Assembly (NCBI GenBank): GCA_024409145.1
Contig: JAKSUF010000004.1
Span: forward strand, 1 to 18,903
Direction of reading: 5' to 3'
Source of the DNA: an archaeon
Lineage (GTDB): Archaea; Methanobacteriota; Methanobacteria; Methanobacteriales; Methanobacteriaceae
DNA length: 18,903 bases
The position numbers and the translations under genes are program-made. The stretch's first letter is position 1. Each line of letters begins with the position of its first letter. Shown here piece by piece: positions 1 through 7,090 of this stretch. Under the pieces are notes generated by a model. It had not been told where the DNA came from. It saw only the letters and a program-made list of their open reading frames with translations, and did not search any database.

Positions 1-5
1 AAGTT

Positions 6-15
6 TTTATAAATA
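6..15 (+). promoter_or_regulatory. Candidate TATA box for mmp17
   Basis: TTTATAAATA lies about 110 bases before the mmp17 start. An archaeal transcript would begin roughly 25 bases downstream, near position 38, inside a cluster of ATTAATGAA repeats. It is at the window edge, so the upstream BRE cannot be judged fully, and AT-rich DNA produces such matches by chance. Confidence 0.3.
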
Positions 16-83
16 TTAATGAATAATAAATATTATGAAAATTAATGAATATTAAATATGTTCTAATTATTAAATTCATTAAT
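15..83. repeat. Three copies of ATTAATGAA (two direct, one inverted) upstream of mmp17
   Basis: ATTAATGAATA occurs at 15-25 and again at 41-51, exactly 26 bases apart, and its inverted form TTCATTAAT is at 75-83. The set sits between the candidate TATA box and the mmp17 ribosome-binding site, where a repressor could act. No regulator is known from this sequence and the base composition makes chance repeats likely. Confidence 0.4.
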
Positions 84-126
84 TAATATGATTATTTATA
101 TCTAACTATATTCGGAGATGATTTAA

Positions 127-699
127 ATGATAATTGTTACAACACCTATGTGTAAAGAAATTGTTAAACTTGCAGGGTTAGATAATTTTAAAATTAATAA
201 ACATCCTGATAAAGAAGAAGGTGACTTAGCTATTTTATTATCAGAAAGTAAAGTTGACATGCCTTCAATACCTATTAAATTAAATACATTCTCTCAAATT
301 AAAGAGAGTATCTTAAAAGTATCTTCTTATTTTTATGAAAATAAAATTATTGAAGAAAAGATAGAAATTAATGATATTTTAGATATTTTTAAAAAATACG
401 AAGACCAAGGTTGTAATTATATTAATTTTGATTTAAGTATTAAAGAAAATAATCATAATAAAAAAGTTAAAGTGTATTCTAAATTTTTAAAAGATATTAT
501 TCAAGATGTAGGTTGCGAAATAGTCCAAGATAATTTTGATTATGTTGTATTTCCAGATTACTTAAAATCTAAAGTTATTGAATTAGATTTAGATGATTCT
601 AATTTAAAATTTATTGAAATTCCAACTCATTCTAATACTTCACCTAATCCAATTATTAGAGCTAATGAACGATATTCTATTTTATTAGATGGTTTGTAG
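127..699 (+). CDS. mmp17: Methanogenesis marker protein 17 (putative)
   Basis: This 190-residue soluble protein has no signal peptide or membrane segment and ends in a conserved-looking tail around SNTSPNPIIRANERY. I assign it to methanogenesis marker 17 from its length (family about 185-190 residues), its general sequence character and its position directly before mmp7; recognition is from memory without a search. Recent structural work on the MCR activation complex lists Mmp17 with McrC, Mmp7 and Mmp3 as parts of component A3a, which uses ATP and nitrogenase-like iron-sulfur clusters to reduce the nickel of F430. Three cysteines are visible, at residue 9 and within QGCNY and VGCEI. The start is preceded by GGAG at 114-117. 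Codons are AT-rich, with few of the C-ending codons seen in mcrBGA, as expected for modest expression. The alternative is another small marker protein (Mmp5 or Mmp6), but those families are shorter. Confidence 0.7.
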   Translation: MIIVTTPMCKEIVKLAGLDNFKINKHPDKEEGDLAILLSESKVDMPSIPIKLNTFSQIKESILKVSSYFYENKIIEEKIEINDILDIFKKYEDQGCNYINFDLSIKENNHNKKVKVYSKFLKDIIQDVGCEIVQDNFDYVVFPDYLKSKVIELDLDDSNLKFIEIPTHSNTSPNPIIRANERYSILLDGL

Positions 700-733
700 T
701 TTTATTGATTTTATTTTATTAAAAATTTATTTG

Positions 734-787
734 CTGTGTTATAGTTTAATACTGTGTTAGTTTTATAACTGTGTTATAGTTTTAATA
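734..787 (+). repeat. Three tandem copies of an ~18-base CTGTGTTA repeat
   Basis: CTGTGTTATAGTTTAATA begins at 734, a diverged copy begins at 752 (CTGTGTTAGTTTTATAA), and a third at 769 (CTGTGTTATAGTTTTAATA). The array fills the middle of the 156-base gap between mmp17 and mmp7. It is not followed by a T tract and forms no obvious hairpin, so it is not a terminator. It may be a set of protein-binding sites or a simple slippage product. Confidence 0.6.
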
Positions 788-855
788 AATTTAATATATT
801 AAAAAATATAAAACTTAATAATAAATTATATTAAATCATTTCAGGAGATTGGATA

Positions 856-1770
856 ATGTATCAAACATTAACTTATACTGGTGGAATTCATAAAAGTGAA
901 GAAATGAAAGAATTAATTGAAGATTTAGGCGGATTTATTCTTCAATCTAATATTTTGCAAATGGAACTTGTTTTAAACATGGCAATTCCTATGGATGATG
1001 TTGATATTATTAAAGAAAAATCAAAAGAATTATTAGGAGAACTTTCTATTGCACCTATGGCCGGTTCTGAAATAGCTATTGTTTCTCCAACTCTTGCGAG
1101 ACATCATTTACCTCATGCTGCTTGTGATATTTCTGAATATTTAAGACGTTATGGTGCTAAAGATAATATGGTTGGTTTAGCACGAGGTCATGGTAAAGGT
1201 ACTGCAGGCATTAGTGAAGAAGAAAAAGCTTTGATTGAGGAACATGATATTGCTATCTTTGCACTTGGTAGTTTTAAACAATGTATAATTGATAAATCTT
1301 ATCTTTATGATGATATTGATATTCCTGTAATTGTTACGGGTGCTCCTGAGATTGATGTAGAGGAATTACCTGGGGTTGATGCATATGTTTCTGGATTAGG
1401 TAGAATTCCTCGTAGATTAAAAAGAGGAGAAAATATTAGAGCTTTAAAAAAATTAGTTGAGACTGTTGAAGATTTATTAGAAAAACGTAAAGCAGAACTA
1501 TCTCAAGATCCACCAATTGTTCCTGCTATTTTAGTTAAAAATGAAATTGAATCTCAAGTTCCTGCTATTAAAGATGTAATTTCTCCAACTCCTGTTACAA
1601 GCCAACTTGGTGGTTTAAGAGTAAAGTTAAATTATGATGAATATCATGAAGAAATAGAAAATGTTGTTATTGGTGATAAAAAATTATCTGAAATAGCAGA
1701 AATCAATAAATCTCGTATGTATGATTATATTCTTGTAGAACTTTTAAATGAAAGTTCTTTGATTAATTAA
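856..1770 (+). CDS. mmp7: Methanogenesis marker protein 7
   Basis: The 304-residue soluble protein matches methanogenesis marker 7 in length (about 300) and in recognisable segments such as LARHHLPHAACDISEYLRRYG (residues 80-100) and GLARGHGKGTAG (107-118). Mmp7 is reported as a subunit of the A3a complex that, with the ATPase A2 (AtwA), reductively activates methyl-coenzyme M reductase. Only two cysteines are present, at residues 90 and 143; both lie in conserved-looking blocks and are candidates for cluster or partner contacts (inference). A clear AGGAGAT at 843-849 precedes the ATG. It follows mmp17 by 156 bases and precedes mmp10 by about 90, so the three marker genes form a same-strand block but may have separate promoters. 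Its placement just upstream of mcr, whose mcrC product is a partner in the same complex, fits this role. Confidence 0.82.
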   Translation: MYQTLTYTGGIHKSEEMKELIEDLGGFILQSNILQMELVLNMAIPMDDVDIIKEKSKELLGELSIAPMAGSEIAIVSPTLARHHLPHAACDISEYLRRYGAKDNMVGLARGHGKGTAGISEEEKALIEEHDIAIFALGSFKQCIIDKSYLYDDIDIPVIVTGAPEIDVEELPGVDAYVSGLGRIPRRLKRGENIRALKKLVETVEDLLEKRKAELSQDPPIVPAILVKNEIESQVPAIKDVISPTPVTSQLGGLRVKLNYDEYHEEIENVVIGDKKLSEIAEINKSRMYDYILVELLNESSLIN

Positions 1771-1781
1771 TTATATACTTG

Positions 1782-1789
1782 TTTTTTTT
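1782..1789 (+). terminator. Possible T-tract terminator after mmp7
   Basis: A run of eight T residues begins 11 bases after the mmp7 stop codon. Archaeal RNA polymerase can terminate at such tracts without a hairpin. No stem precedes it, and the gap to mmp10 is short, so read-through is quite possible. Confidence 0.35.
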
Positions 1790-1867
1790 ATTATGGGATT
1801 AATAGAATATATTAATTAATAATTTAATAATTATATTTAGTTTATAGATAAAATTAGGATGAGTTGT

Positions 1868-3118
1868 ATGCAAGTTGTAGCTAATCTTGGTGGTGTTCCA
1901 GGAAAAGATTGTAGAGGTTTTTGTAAATATTGTTACTTTAAAAAAGTAAAACCTATTGATGCTCTTGGATGTAGTAGTTGTCCTCCTAATAAAGTAGGAT
2001 GTCCTAGATGTAGGGAAGGAGTTCAAGAAGCAGGTACTGAATTTCAACAACCTTTTACTGTAGTTAATCAAGTTCAATCTACCTTGATGATGAATCCTAT
2101 TAGAGATAATAATCTTAAAATTAATATTAGTGGTGGTGGGGATGTTAGTTGTTATCCTTACCTTGAGGACTTAATATCTATTTTTAGTCAATGGCAAATT
2201 CCAATTCATTTGGGTTATACAAGTGGAAAAGGTATTGATGATGGAAATATAGCTTCTAAATTTATTAATCAAGGAGTAAATGAAGTTACTTATACTCTTT
2301 TTGCAGCAGATGCTAATCTTAGAAGAGAATGGATGGGTGATAAAAATCCTGAAGAATCTCTTAAAGCAGCACAAATCTTCTCAGAAAGTGTAGACTTACA
2401 TGCTGCTGCAGTTATAATTCCAGGGGTTAATGATGGTGATGTCTTAAGAAATACTTGTGAGAAATTAGAAGAATGGGGTGCAAAAGCACTTATGATGATG
2501 CGTTTTGCAAATAGCTATGATAATGGATTAATTCTTAGAAATGAACCAGTAGTTGAAGGTATTGTTCCTCATGAACCTATGGAATTTCAAAAACTTGTAG
2601 AAGAAATTAATAAAGAATTTAATATTCGAGTTACAGGTACTCCTCTTGGTGATCCAACTATTAAAGCACCGTTTATTCTTTCAAATCCTGAGTATGAAGA
2701 GTTTTTAGAAATTTTACCTGAGGTTACAGGTGAAGCTACTATTCTAACTTCAAAAATAGCTGCTCCATTTATTCGTAAAATATTTGATAAAATAAGTCCA
2801 GATAATGTTAATGTAGTAGCTACTAAAAAGGATATTGCTTGTCTTATGACAAAAGAAGATTTGGAAGTATTAGACCTTTCAGATATTAAAGATAGTGTTA
2901 TTCTTCCAGGTCGTGCATTTGTTCATCAGATGGATGCTGAAAGAATTTTAAGTCAGGATGGTATTGAAAGAGTTGTAGGTTATGGTCCTAATACTTTGAG
3001 TGTTGATGGTGAGTTAAGTAGTGGTATGACTGAAGAAGATGTTATTGAACATGAACTTTCTTCATTTATTGATTTAATTCAAGCTATTAATTTCTTTGGT
3101 ATGCGAAGACAGTTTTAA
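1868..3118 (+). CDS. mmp10: Mmp10, cobalamin-dependent radical SAM methyltransferase of the McrA active-site arginine
   Basis: Mmp10 converts the MCR alpha-subunit arginine (Arg271) to 5-methylarginine using SAM and cobalamin. With the start used here the protein has 416 residues. The radical-SAM motif CRGFCKYC places cluster cysteines at 15, 19 and 22, followed by the family YF. A second set of cysteines in CX2C-X6-CX2C (35, 38, 45, 48) looks like a four-cysteine metal site, consistent with the extra mononuclear iron reported for Mmp10. SGGGD at 88-92 is the SAM-binding glycine motif, and the tyrosines just after it (VSCYPY) are near where Mmp10 supplies an unusual tyrosine cluster ligand. 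An in-frame ATG at 1859 would add three residues, but AGG at 1856-1858 abuts it directly and is spaced correctly (9 bases) only for 1868. Its target gene mcrA lies 4 kb downstream with Arg271 intact. Confidence 0.92.
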   Translation: MQVVANLGGVPGKDCRGFCKYCYFKKVKPIDALGCSSCPPNKVGCPRCREGVQEAGTEFQQPFTVVNQVQSTLMMNPIRDNNLKINISGGGDVSCYPYLEDLISIFSQWQIPIHLGYTSGKGIDDGNIASKFINQGVNEVTYTLFAADANLRREWMGDKNPEESLKAAQIFSESVDLHAAAVIIPGVNDGDVLRNTCEKLEEWGAKALMMMRFANSYDNGLILRNEPVVEGIVPHEPMEFQKLVEEINKEFNIRVTGTPLGDPTIKAPFILSNPEYEEFLEILPEVTGEATILTSKIAAPFIRKIFDKISPDNVNVVATKKDIACLMTKEDLEVLDLSDIKDSVILPGRAFVHQMDAERILSQDGIERVVGYGPNTLSVDGELSSGMTEEDVIEHELSSFIDLIQAINFFGMRRQF

Positions 3119-3160
3119 TTGAATATTTATTTATATTCAATATTCCATTATTTTTTATTT
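3119..3160 (+). terminator. Hairpin and T-rich tail after mmp10
   Basis: TTGAATAT (3119-3126) pairs perfectly with ATATTCAA (3133-3140) around a six-base loop, immediately after the mmp10 stop. T-rich DNA follows, including a T6 run at 3151-3156 and further T tracts. The stem is AT-only and therefore weak, but position and tail fit transcription termination before the mcr regulatory region. Confidence 0.55.
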
Positions 3161-3720
3161 TTTTATTGTAATTTTGTCTTTCTTATTTTTTTATAGTTTT
3201 ATTTTTTTTATTTTGTAATTTTGTCTTTTATTTTTTAGTCTTTTTTATATTTAAAATCTGTATTTGAGGTATTACTTTTCATTAATTTAATATTATTTAT
3301 TTATTTTTTTTATTAACTTGTTTAAAATTTCTTTATTTTTTTTATAGTCTTATTTTTTTTATTTATTCTTTCTAAAGAGTATACTGTATCTTTTTTTTAT
3401 TCTAGTTTACTTTAATTATTTTCTATTGTTTTTAATAAATCCGTATTTTTCCTGTATTTTTCTAAAAAATTTTTCTCATCTTAAATAAGTTTTTTTTCTA
3501 TTTTATGATTTTAAATGGGGACATATTATTATTATATTATTTATTTATATTATTTCATCTATTGGGTTATTAATACTCTTTATTTTATAAAACTAATCTT
3601 TTTTTACTTTTATTTTTATGTATTACTTTTGCTGTTTTGTATATTATTATTCTGAAAATAGTTTATCATATATAAAGTTTGCTATTTGATTTTTGTACTA
3701 ATGTTTATATTATATTTTAA
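3141..3720 (+). other. Long gene-free T-rich tract between mmp10 and the mcr leader
   Basis: About 580 bases with no credible coding sequence on either strand and strong T excess on the + strand, with many runs of six or more T. Some segments recur: GTAATTTTGTCTTT at 3168-3181 and 3215-3228, and a 20-base element starting ATAGTYTTATT at 3193-3212 and 3344-3363 that differs at one base. Repeated T tracts are known archaeal termination signals, so this stretch may insulate the heavily transcribed mcr operon from upstream reading. Parts may simply be neutral AT-rich spacer. Confidence 0.6.
3668..3713 (+). promoter_or_regulatory. Candidate mcr promoter TATA elements
   Basis: Two TATA-like sites precede mcrB: ATATATAAAG at 3668-3677 and TTTATATTAT at 3704-3713. 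With normal archaeal spacing they would start transcripts near 3698 or 3733, giving a leader of about 120-155 bases. Neither has a clearly A-rich BRE, so which one is used cannot be decided from sequence. Confidence 0.4.
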
Positions 3721-3746
3721 ATAAAACTAATAGATGTATACCAAAT

Positions 3747-3816
3747 AGCTTGCTATGCAAACAACTTGCTTTGTAGCTTACTCATAAAAACTAAAAAATT
3801 TTAAAGTTTTTTGAGT
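3747..3816 (+). promoter_or_regulatory. Structured 5' leader of mcr with triple RCTTRCT repeat and hairpin
   Basis: The segment just upstream of the mcrB ribosome-binding site is less AT-rich than its surroundings. A heptamer recurs three times: GCTTGCT 3748-3754, ACTTGCT 3764-3770, GCTTACT 3776-3782. The first part can fold as TTGC-TAT-GCAA (3750-3760), or alternatively as GCTA/TAGC plus CAAA/TTTG (3752-3777). It is followed by a 12-bp stem: ACTCA (3780-3784) with TGAGT (3812-3816) and AAAAACT (3786-3792) with AGTTTTT (3805-3811), with one bulged T. No T run follows, so it is not a simple terminator. A role in mRNA stability, translation control or protein binding is inferred. Confidence 0.5.
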
Positions 3817-3851
3817 GGTATATTTAACTCTATTTATTTAGGAGGGAAAAA

Positions 3852-5183
3852 ATGGCAAAGTTTGATGATAAAGTCGATTTATACGACGATAGAGGCTCAT
3901 TAATTGAAGCTGATGTACCAATTGAAGCTTTAAGTCCTTTACGTAACCCTGCTATTAAATCTATTATTAGCGGTGTTAAAAGAACTGTAGCTGTAAACTT
4001 AGAAGGTATTGAAAAATCTTTAAAAACTGGTTCTGTTGGAGGAGCTAAGTCTAAAATTTTAGGAAGAGAAATGGATCTTGATGTTGTTGGTCAAGCAGAT
4101 TCCATTGCTGCTTCTTTAAAAGAAATGCTTCAAGTAACTGAAGATGACGACACTAATGTAGAAGTATTATCTGCTGGTAAAAGAATTTTAGTTCAAATTC
4201 CTACTGCTAGATTAAACTCTTCTGCTGAATATTCTGTTGCAACCTTAGCTACTGCTACTGCATTAACCCAAGCTCTTATTAATGAGTTTGATGTTAACAT
4301 GTACGACGCAAACATGGTTAAAGCTGCAATCTTAGGTAGATACCCACAATCTGTAGAGTACATGGGTGCTAACATTAAATCTATGTTAGACATTCCTCAA
4401 AAATTAGAAGGTGCAGGTTACGCTTTAAGAGGAGTAAAAGCAAACGATTTCGCTGCTGCTACTTTAAAAAACAGTTTACAAGCAACTGCACTCGCAAGTA
4501 TCTTTGAACAAACTGCTATGTTTGAAATGGGTGACGCAATCGGTTCATTCGAAAGAATGCACTTATTAGGTTTAGCTTACCAAGGTTTAAACGCTGATAA
4601 CATGGTATTAGGTCTTGTTCAAGACAATGCTACTGAAGGAACTGTTGGTTCTATTGTTGCTGACACTATTGCTAAAGCTGAAGCTGATGGTGTTGTTGCA
4701 GTAGAAAAAGATTTAAACGGATTTAACATGTACGCAACTTCTGATGCTGCAAAATGGAACGCATATGCTGCTGCTGGTGCTACTGCTGCTGTAATGGTAA
4801 ACGTAGGTGCTGCAAGAGCTGCTCAAGGTATTCCATCTTCCTTATTATACTTCAACGATAACATTGAATTCGCTACCGGTTTACCTGGTATTGACTTCGG
4901 TAGAGCTGAAGGTGTAGCTGTTGGATTCTCTTTCTTCTCTCACTCTATTTATGGTGGAGGAGGTCCTGGTTTATTCAACGGTAACCACGTAGTAACCAGA
5001 CACAGTAAAGGTTTCACTATCCCTTGTTGTGCTGCAGGTATGTGTTTAGATGCAGGTACCCAACTCTTCTCTCCAGAAGCAACTTCTGGATTAATTAAAG
5101 AAGTATACAGTCAAATTGATGAATTCAGAGAACCACTCAAATATGTTGCTTTAGCAGCTGCTGATATCAAAGGTGACATCTAA
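3852..5183 (+). CDS. mcrB: Methyl-coenzyme M reductase I, beta subunit
   Basis: McrB forms the active site of the cytoplasmic (alpha-beta-gamma)2 MCR with McrA and McrG, producing methane and the CoM-CoB heterodisulfide from methyl-CoM and coenzyme B. The length, 443 residues, equals the Methanothermobacter protein. Active-site residues fall at the textbook numbers: Phe361, Phe362, Tyr367 (in SHSIYGGG) and His379 (in FNGNHVV). The start follows a strong AGGAGGG at 3840-3846 and gives MAKFDDKVDLYD. Many C-ending codons (AAC, TAC, TTC) for Asn, Tyr and Phe mark very high expression against an AT-rich genome. It is the first gene of mcrBDCGA; the presence of mcrC identifies the isoenzyme I operon rather than mrtBDGA. 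A 76-base gap separates it from mcrD. Confidence 0.98.
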   Translation: MAKFDDKVDLYDDRGSLIEADVPIEALSPLRNPAIKSIISGVKRTVAVNLEGIEKSLKTGSVGGAKSKILGREMDLDVVGQADSIAASLKEMLQVTEDDDTNVEVLSAGKRILVQIPTARLNSSAEYSVATLATATALTQALINEFDVNMYDANMVKAAILGRYPQSVEYMGANIKSMLDIPQKLEGAGYALRGVKANDFAAATLKNSLQATALASIFEQTAMFEMGDAIGSFERMHLLGLAYQGLNADNMVLGLVQDNATEGTVGSIVADTIAKAEADGVVAVEKDLNGFNMYATSDAAKWNAYAAAGATAAVMVNVGAARAAQGIPSSLLYFNDNIEFATGLPGIDFGRAEGVAVGFSFFSHSIYGGGGPGLFNGNHVVTRHSKGFTIPCCAAGMCLDAGTQLFSPEATSGLIKEVYSQIDEFREPLKYVALAAADIKGDI

Positions 5184-5259
5184 TTATCGAATTAATTCTT
5201 AATTAATTAAGTCTAATTTATAATAACATTAACATTTTGTTATTAATAGAGGTCTAATA

Positions 5260-5715
5260 ATGGATATAGAAATTTTTCCACATAGAATTTTAGGTGCTGA
5301 TACCACTGAAAAATTATTGAATGATATTGAATCATTAGATTCTGTAAAAAGAACTGTTCTCCAAGGTCCAAGACTCCCACCTCAAGATGCTATTGATCGT
5401 AAATATGGCGATCGTAGAATTATTGAAGTTAATGGTGAAAAACTTGAACTTAAAGTTAAAACAGGTAGAATTTTTGTTGAATTATTTGATGAATCTGCTA
5501 TTGATGAAATTGAAGTAATATGTAATAATCATATAACTATAGGTTTTGATATCAATACTAGCAAATCTCAATATATTAGAAAACAAAGAACAGTTTCTGA
5601 TGGATTAAAATATGGTGAAAACACTGAAATTCCTGAAGAATTAATTGGTCTTTCTGATCAACGTTCTAAATTTAGTGAATCAGTTTCTATCTTAAAAAGA
5701 GATACAATGGAGTAA
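5260..5715 (+). CDS. mcrD: MCR operon protein D
   Basis: A 151-residue soluble protein matching McrD, recognisable by its N-terminus (IEIFPHRILGADTTEKLL, residues 3-20) and GPRLPPQDA (36-44). McrD is not part of mature MCR but associates with it and is thought to act in assembly or as a chaperone, perhaps delivering or shielding F430; the exact role is unsettled. It lies between mcrB and mcrC in the standard order, with GAGGT just before the ATG. Codon choice is clearly less optimised than in mcrB, mcrG and mcrA (many AAT, TAT, ATA), matching the lower amount needed although it shares their transcript. The 76-base gap after mcrB contains no strong hairpin that I can see. Confidence 0.95.
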   Translation: MDIEIFPHRILGADTTEKLLNDIESLDSVKRTVLQGPRLPPQDAIDRKYGDRRIIEVNGEKLELKVKTGRIFVELFDESAIDEIEVICNNHITIGFDINTSKSQYIRKQRTVSDGLKYGENTEIPEELIGLSDQRSKFSESVSILKRDTME

Positions 5716-5727
5716 TTCCGTGGTAAT

Positions 5728-6324
5728 ATGATTGGAAGATGCACTCATGTAGTTGATTGTAGGGAAACAAGAGGTCTTGGTGAAGGTGGAGGTATTGCTC
5801 AAAGAGGAACTTTCGCAGAGTGTGGAAGTGACATTTTGGCAGTAGCTATGTCCCCAGGTCGTAGACATATTACCAAACCAGTTTGTGAAATTACTTTTGC
5901 ATTACGTGAAGCAAATTTGCTAACCAGTACAATGATTTTAAATGCAGGTAGTGGTGTTCCACATGACACTCCTCAAGCTAGTGGAGGTAATGTGTTTGGT
6001 TTAACTGATAAAGAAGTTGAACAAATGAAGCAATTTAAATTACTTGTAGTTCATTTAGGCGGAGTTAGAAATCATATTATATACAAAGCAAGATTAATTT
6101 TACGGAATATTAATCGTCCATGTATTGTTATTTGTGAATACCCTGTTGATTTTGAAGATTTTGCAAAAATTGGTGTTAAAACTTCTAAGGTTATGCCTGA
6201 TGAAGTTAAAACTCAAGGTAAAATCGTAGATATTGTTAGTGGTGTTATTAGAGGGGAAACAGCTCCTCAAGAAAAATTAGATGAGATTATTAGAAAAGTT
6301 AAATTAACATTAGGAGATGCATGA
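5728..6324 (+). CDS. mcrC: MCR operon protein C, activation-complex subunit
   Basis: McrC (198 residues, usual length) is identified by MIGRCTHVVDCRETRG at the N-terminus and GSGVPHDTPQASGG (75-88). It is a subunit of the A3a complex that uses ATP and low-potential electrons to reduce Ni(II)-F430 to active Ni(I). Six cysteines are visible at 5, 11, 32, 53, 132 and 136; the N-terminal ones are candidates for cluster binding (inference). The start, 12 bases after the mcrD stop, has only a weak ribosome-binding site: GGAG is 15 bases away and GTGGT is the nearest match, which would keep its output low relative to the catalytic subunits. Its stop overlaps a spurious upstream ATG of mcrG. Two reported partners, Mmp7 and Mmp17, are encoded upstream in the same window. 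Confidence 0.95.
   Translation: MIGRCTHVVDCRETRGLGEGGGIAQRGTFAECGSDILAVAMSPGRRHITKPVCEITFALREANLLTSTMILNAGSGVPHDTPQASGGNVFGLTDKEVEQMKQFKLLVVHLGGVRNHIIYKARLILRNINRPCIVICEYPVDFEDFAKIGVKTSKVMPDEVKTQGKIVDIVSGVIRGETAPQEKLDEIIRKVKLTLGDA
6312..6318 (+). promoter_or_regulatory. Ribosome-binding site that fixes the mcrG start
   Basis: AGGAGAT lies inside the last codons of mcrC. It is only two bases from the ATG at 6321 but eight from the ATG at 6327, so 6327 is the likely start. McrG residue numbering (Arg120) also agrees with 6327. Confidence 0.75.
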
Positions 6325-6326
6325 TT

Positions 6327-7079
6327 ATGGCACAATTTTATCCAGGAACTTCTCAGGTAGCTCAAAATAGAAGAAACTTCTCTAATCCTGATTATGAATT
6401 AGAAGTTTTAAGAGAAATATCTGATGAAGATGTAGTAAAAGTATTAGGTCACAGAGCTCCAGGTGAAGAATACAAATCTGTTCACCCACCATTAGATGAA
6501 ATGGACGAACCTGATGACATTGTTAGAGAATTAGTAACCCCTATTGATGGTGCAAAAGCAGGAGACCGTGTAAGATACATTCAATTCGCTGACTCCATGT
6601 ACTTTGCTCCAGCTCAACCTTACTTAAGAGCTAGATCTTACGTAAACAGATACAGAGGTATCGATACTGGTACTTTATCCGGTAGACAAATTATCGAAGC
6701 TCGTGAAAGAGATGTAGAACGTATTTCTAAAGAATTATTAGAAACTGAATACTTCGACCCAGCAACTTCTGGTATCAGAGGTGCAGGTGTACACGGTCAC
6801 TCTTTAAGACTCGATGAAAACGGTATGATGTTTGATATGCTTAGAAGACAAGTATTCAACAAAGAAACTGGAAAAGTAGAAATGGTAAAAGACCAAATCG
6901 GTAAAGAATTAGATGAACCTGTTGTATTAGGTGAACCATTAGCTGAAGATGTCTTAAGAGCAAAAACTACTATTTACAGAGTAGATGGTGATGCTTATAA
7001 AGATGATGAAGACGCTGTAACTGTATTAAAACAAATACACGTCACTAGATCCAACTTTGGTTTCAACCCTGAATTATAG
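6327..7079 (+). CDS. mcrG: Methyl-coenzyme M reductase I, gamma subunit
   Basis: McrG completes the MCR active site and helps bind F430 and coenzyme M. From the ATG at 6327 the protein has 250 residues and begins MAQFYPGT, like other Methanobacteriales McrG. Arg120, a known coenzyme M contact, sits exactly at residue 120 in TLSGRQIIE, which supports this start over the in-frame ATG at 6321 that would add two residues. Conserved blocks include GHRAPGEEY (41-49) and HGHSLRLDENGMMFDMLRRQ. Codons are strongly C-biased for Asn, Tyr, Phe and Asp, as in mcrA and mcrB. It starts two bases after the mcrC stop and ends at the ribosome-binding site of mcrA, so translation is probably coupled on both sides. 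Confidence 0.97.
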   Translation: MAQFYPGTSQVAQNRRNFSNPDYELEVLREISDEDVVKVLGHRAPGEEYKSVHPPLDEMDEPDDIVRELVTPIDGAKAGDRVRYIQFADSMYFAPAQPYLRARSYVNRYRGIDTGTLSGRQIIEARERDVERISKELLETEYFDPATSGIRGAGVHGHSLRLDENGMMFDMLRRQVFNKETGKVEMVKDQIGKELDEPVVLGEPLAEDVLRAKTTIYRVDGDAYKDDEDAVTVLKQIHVTRSNFGFNPEL

Positions 7080-7090
7080 GAGGTTAAAAT

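Noticed and set aside
734..787. CRISPR-like array
   Set aside because: The units are 17-18 bases, directly adjacent without spacers, and no cas genes are present.
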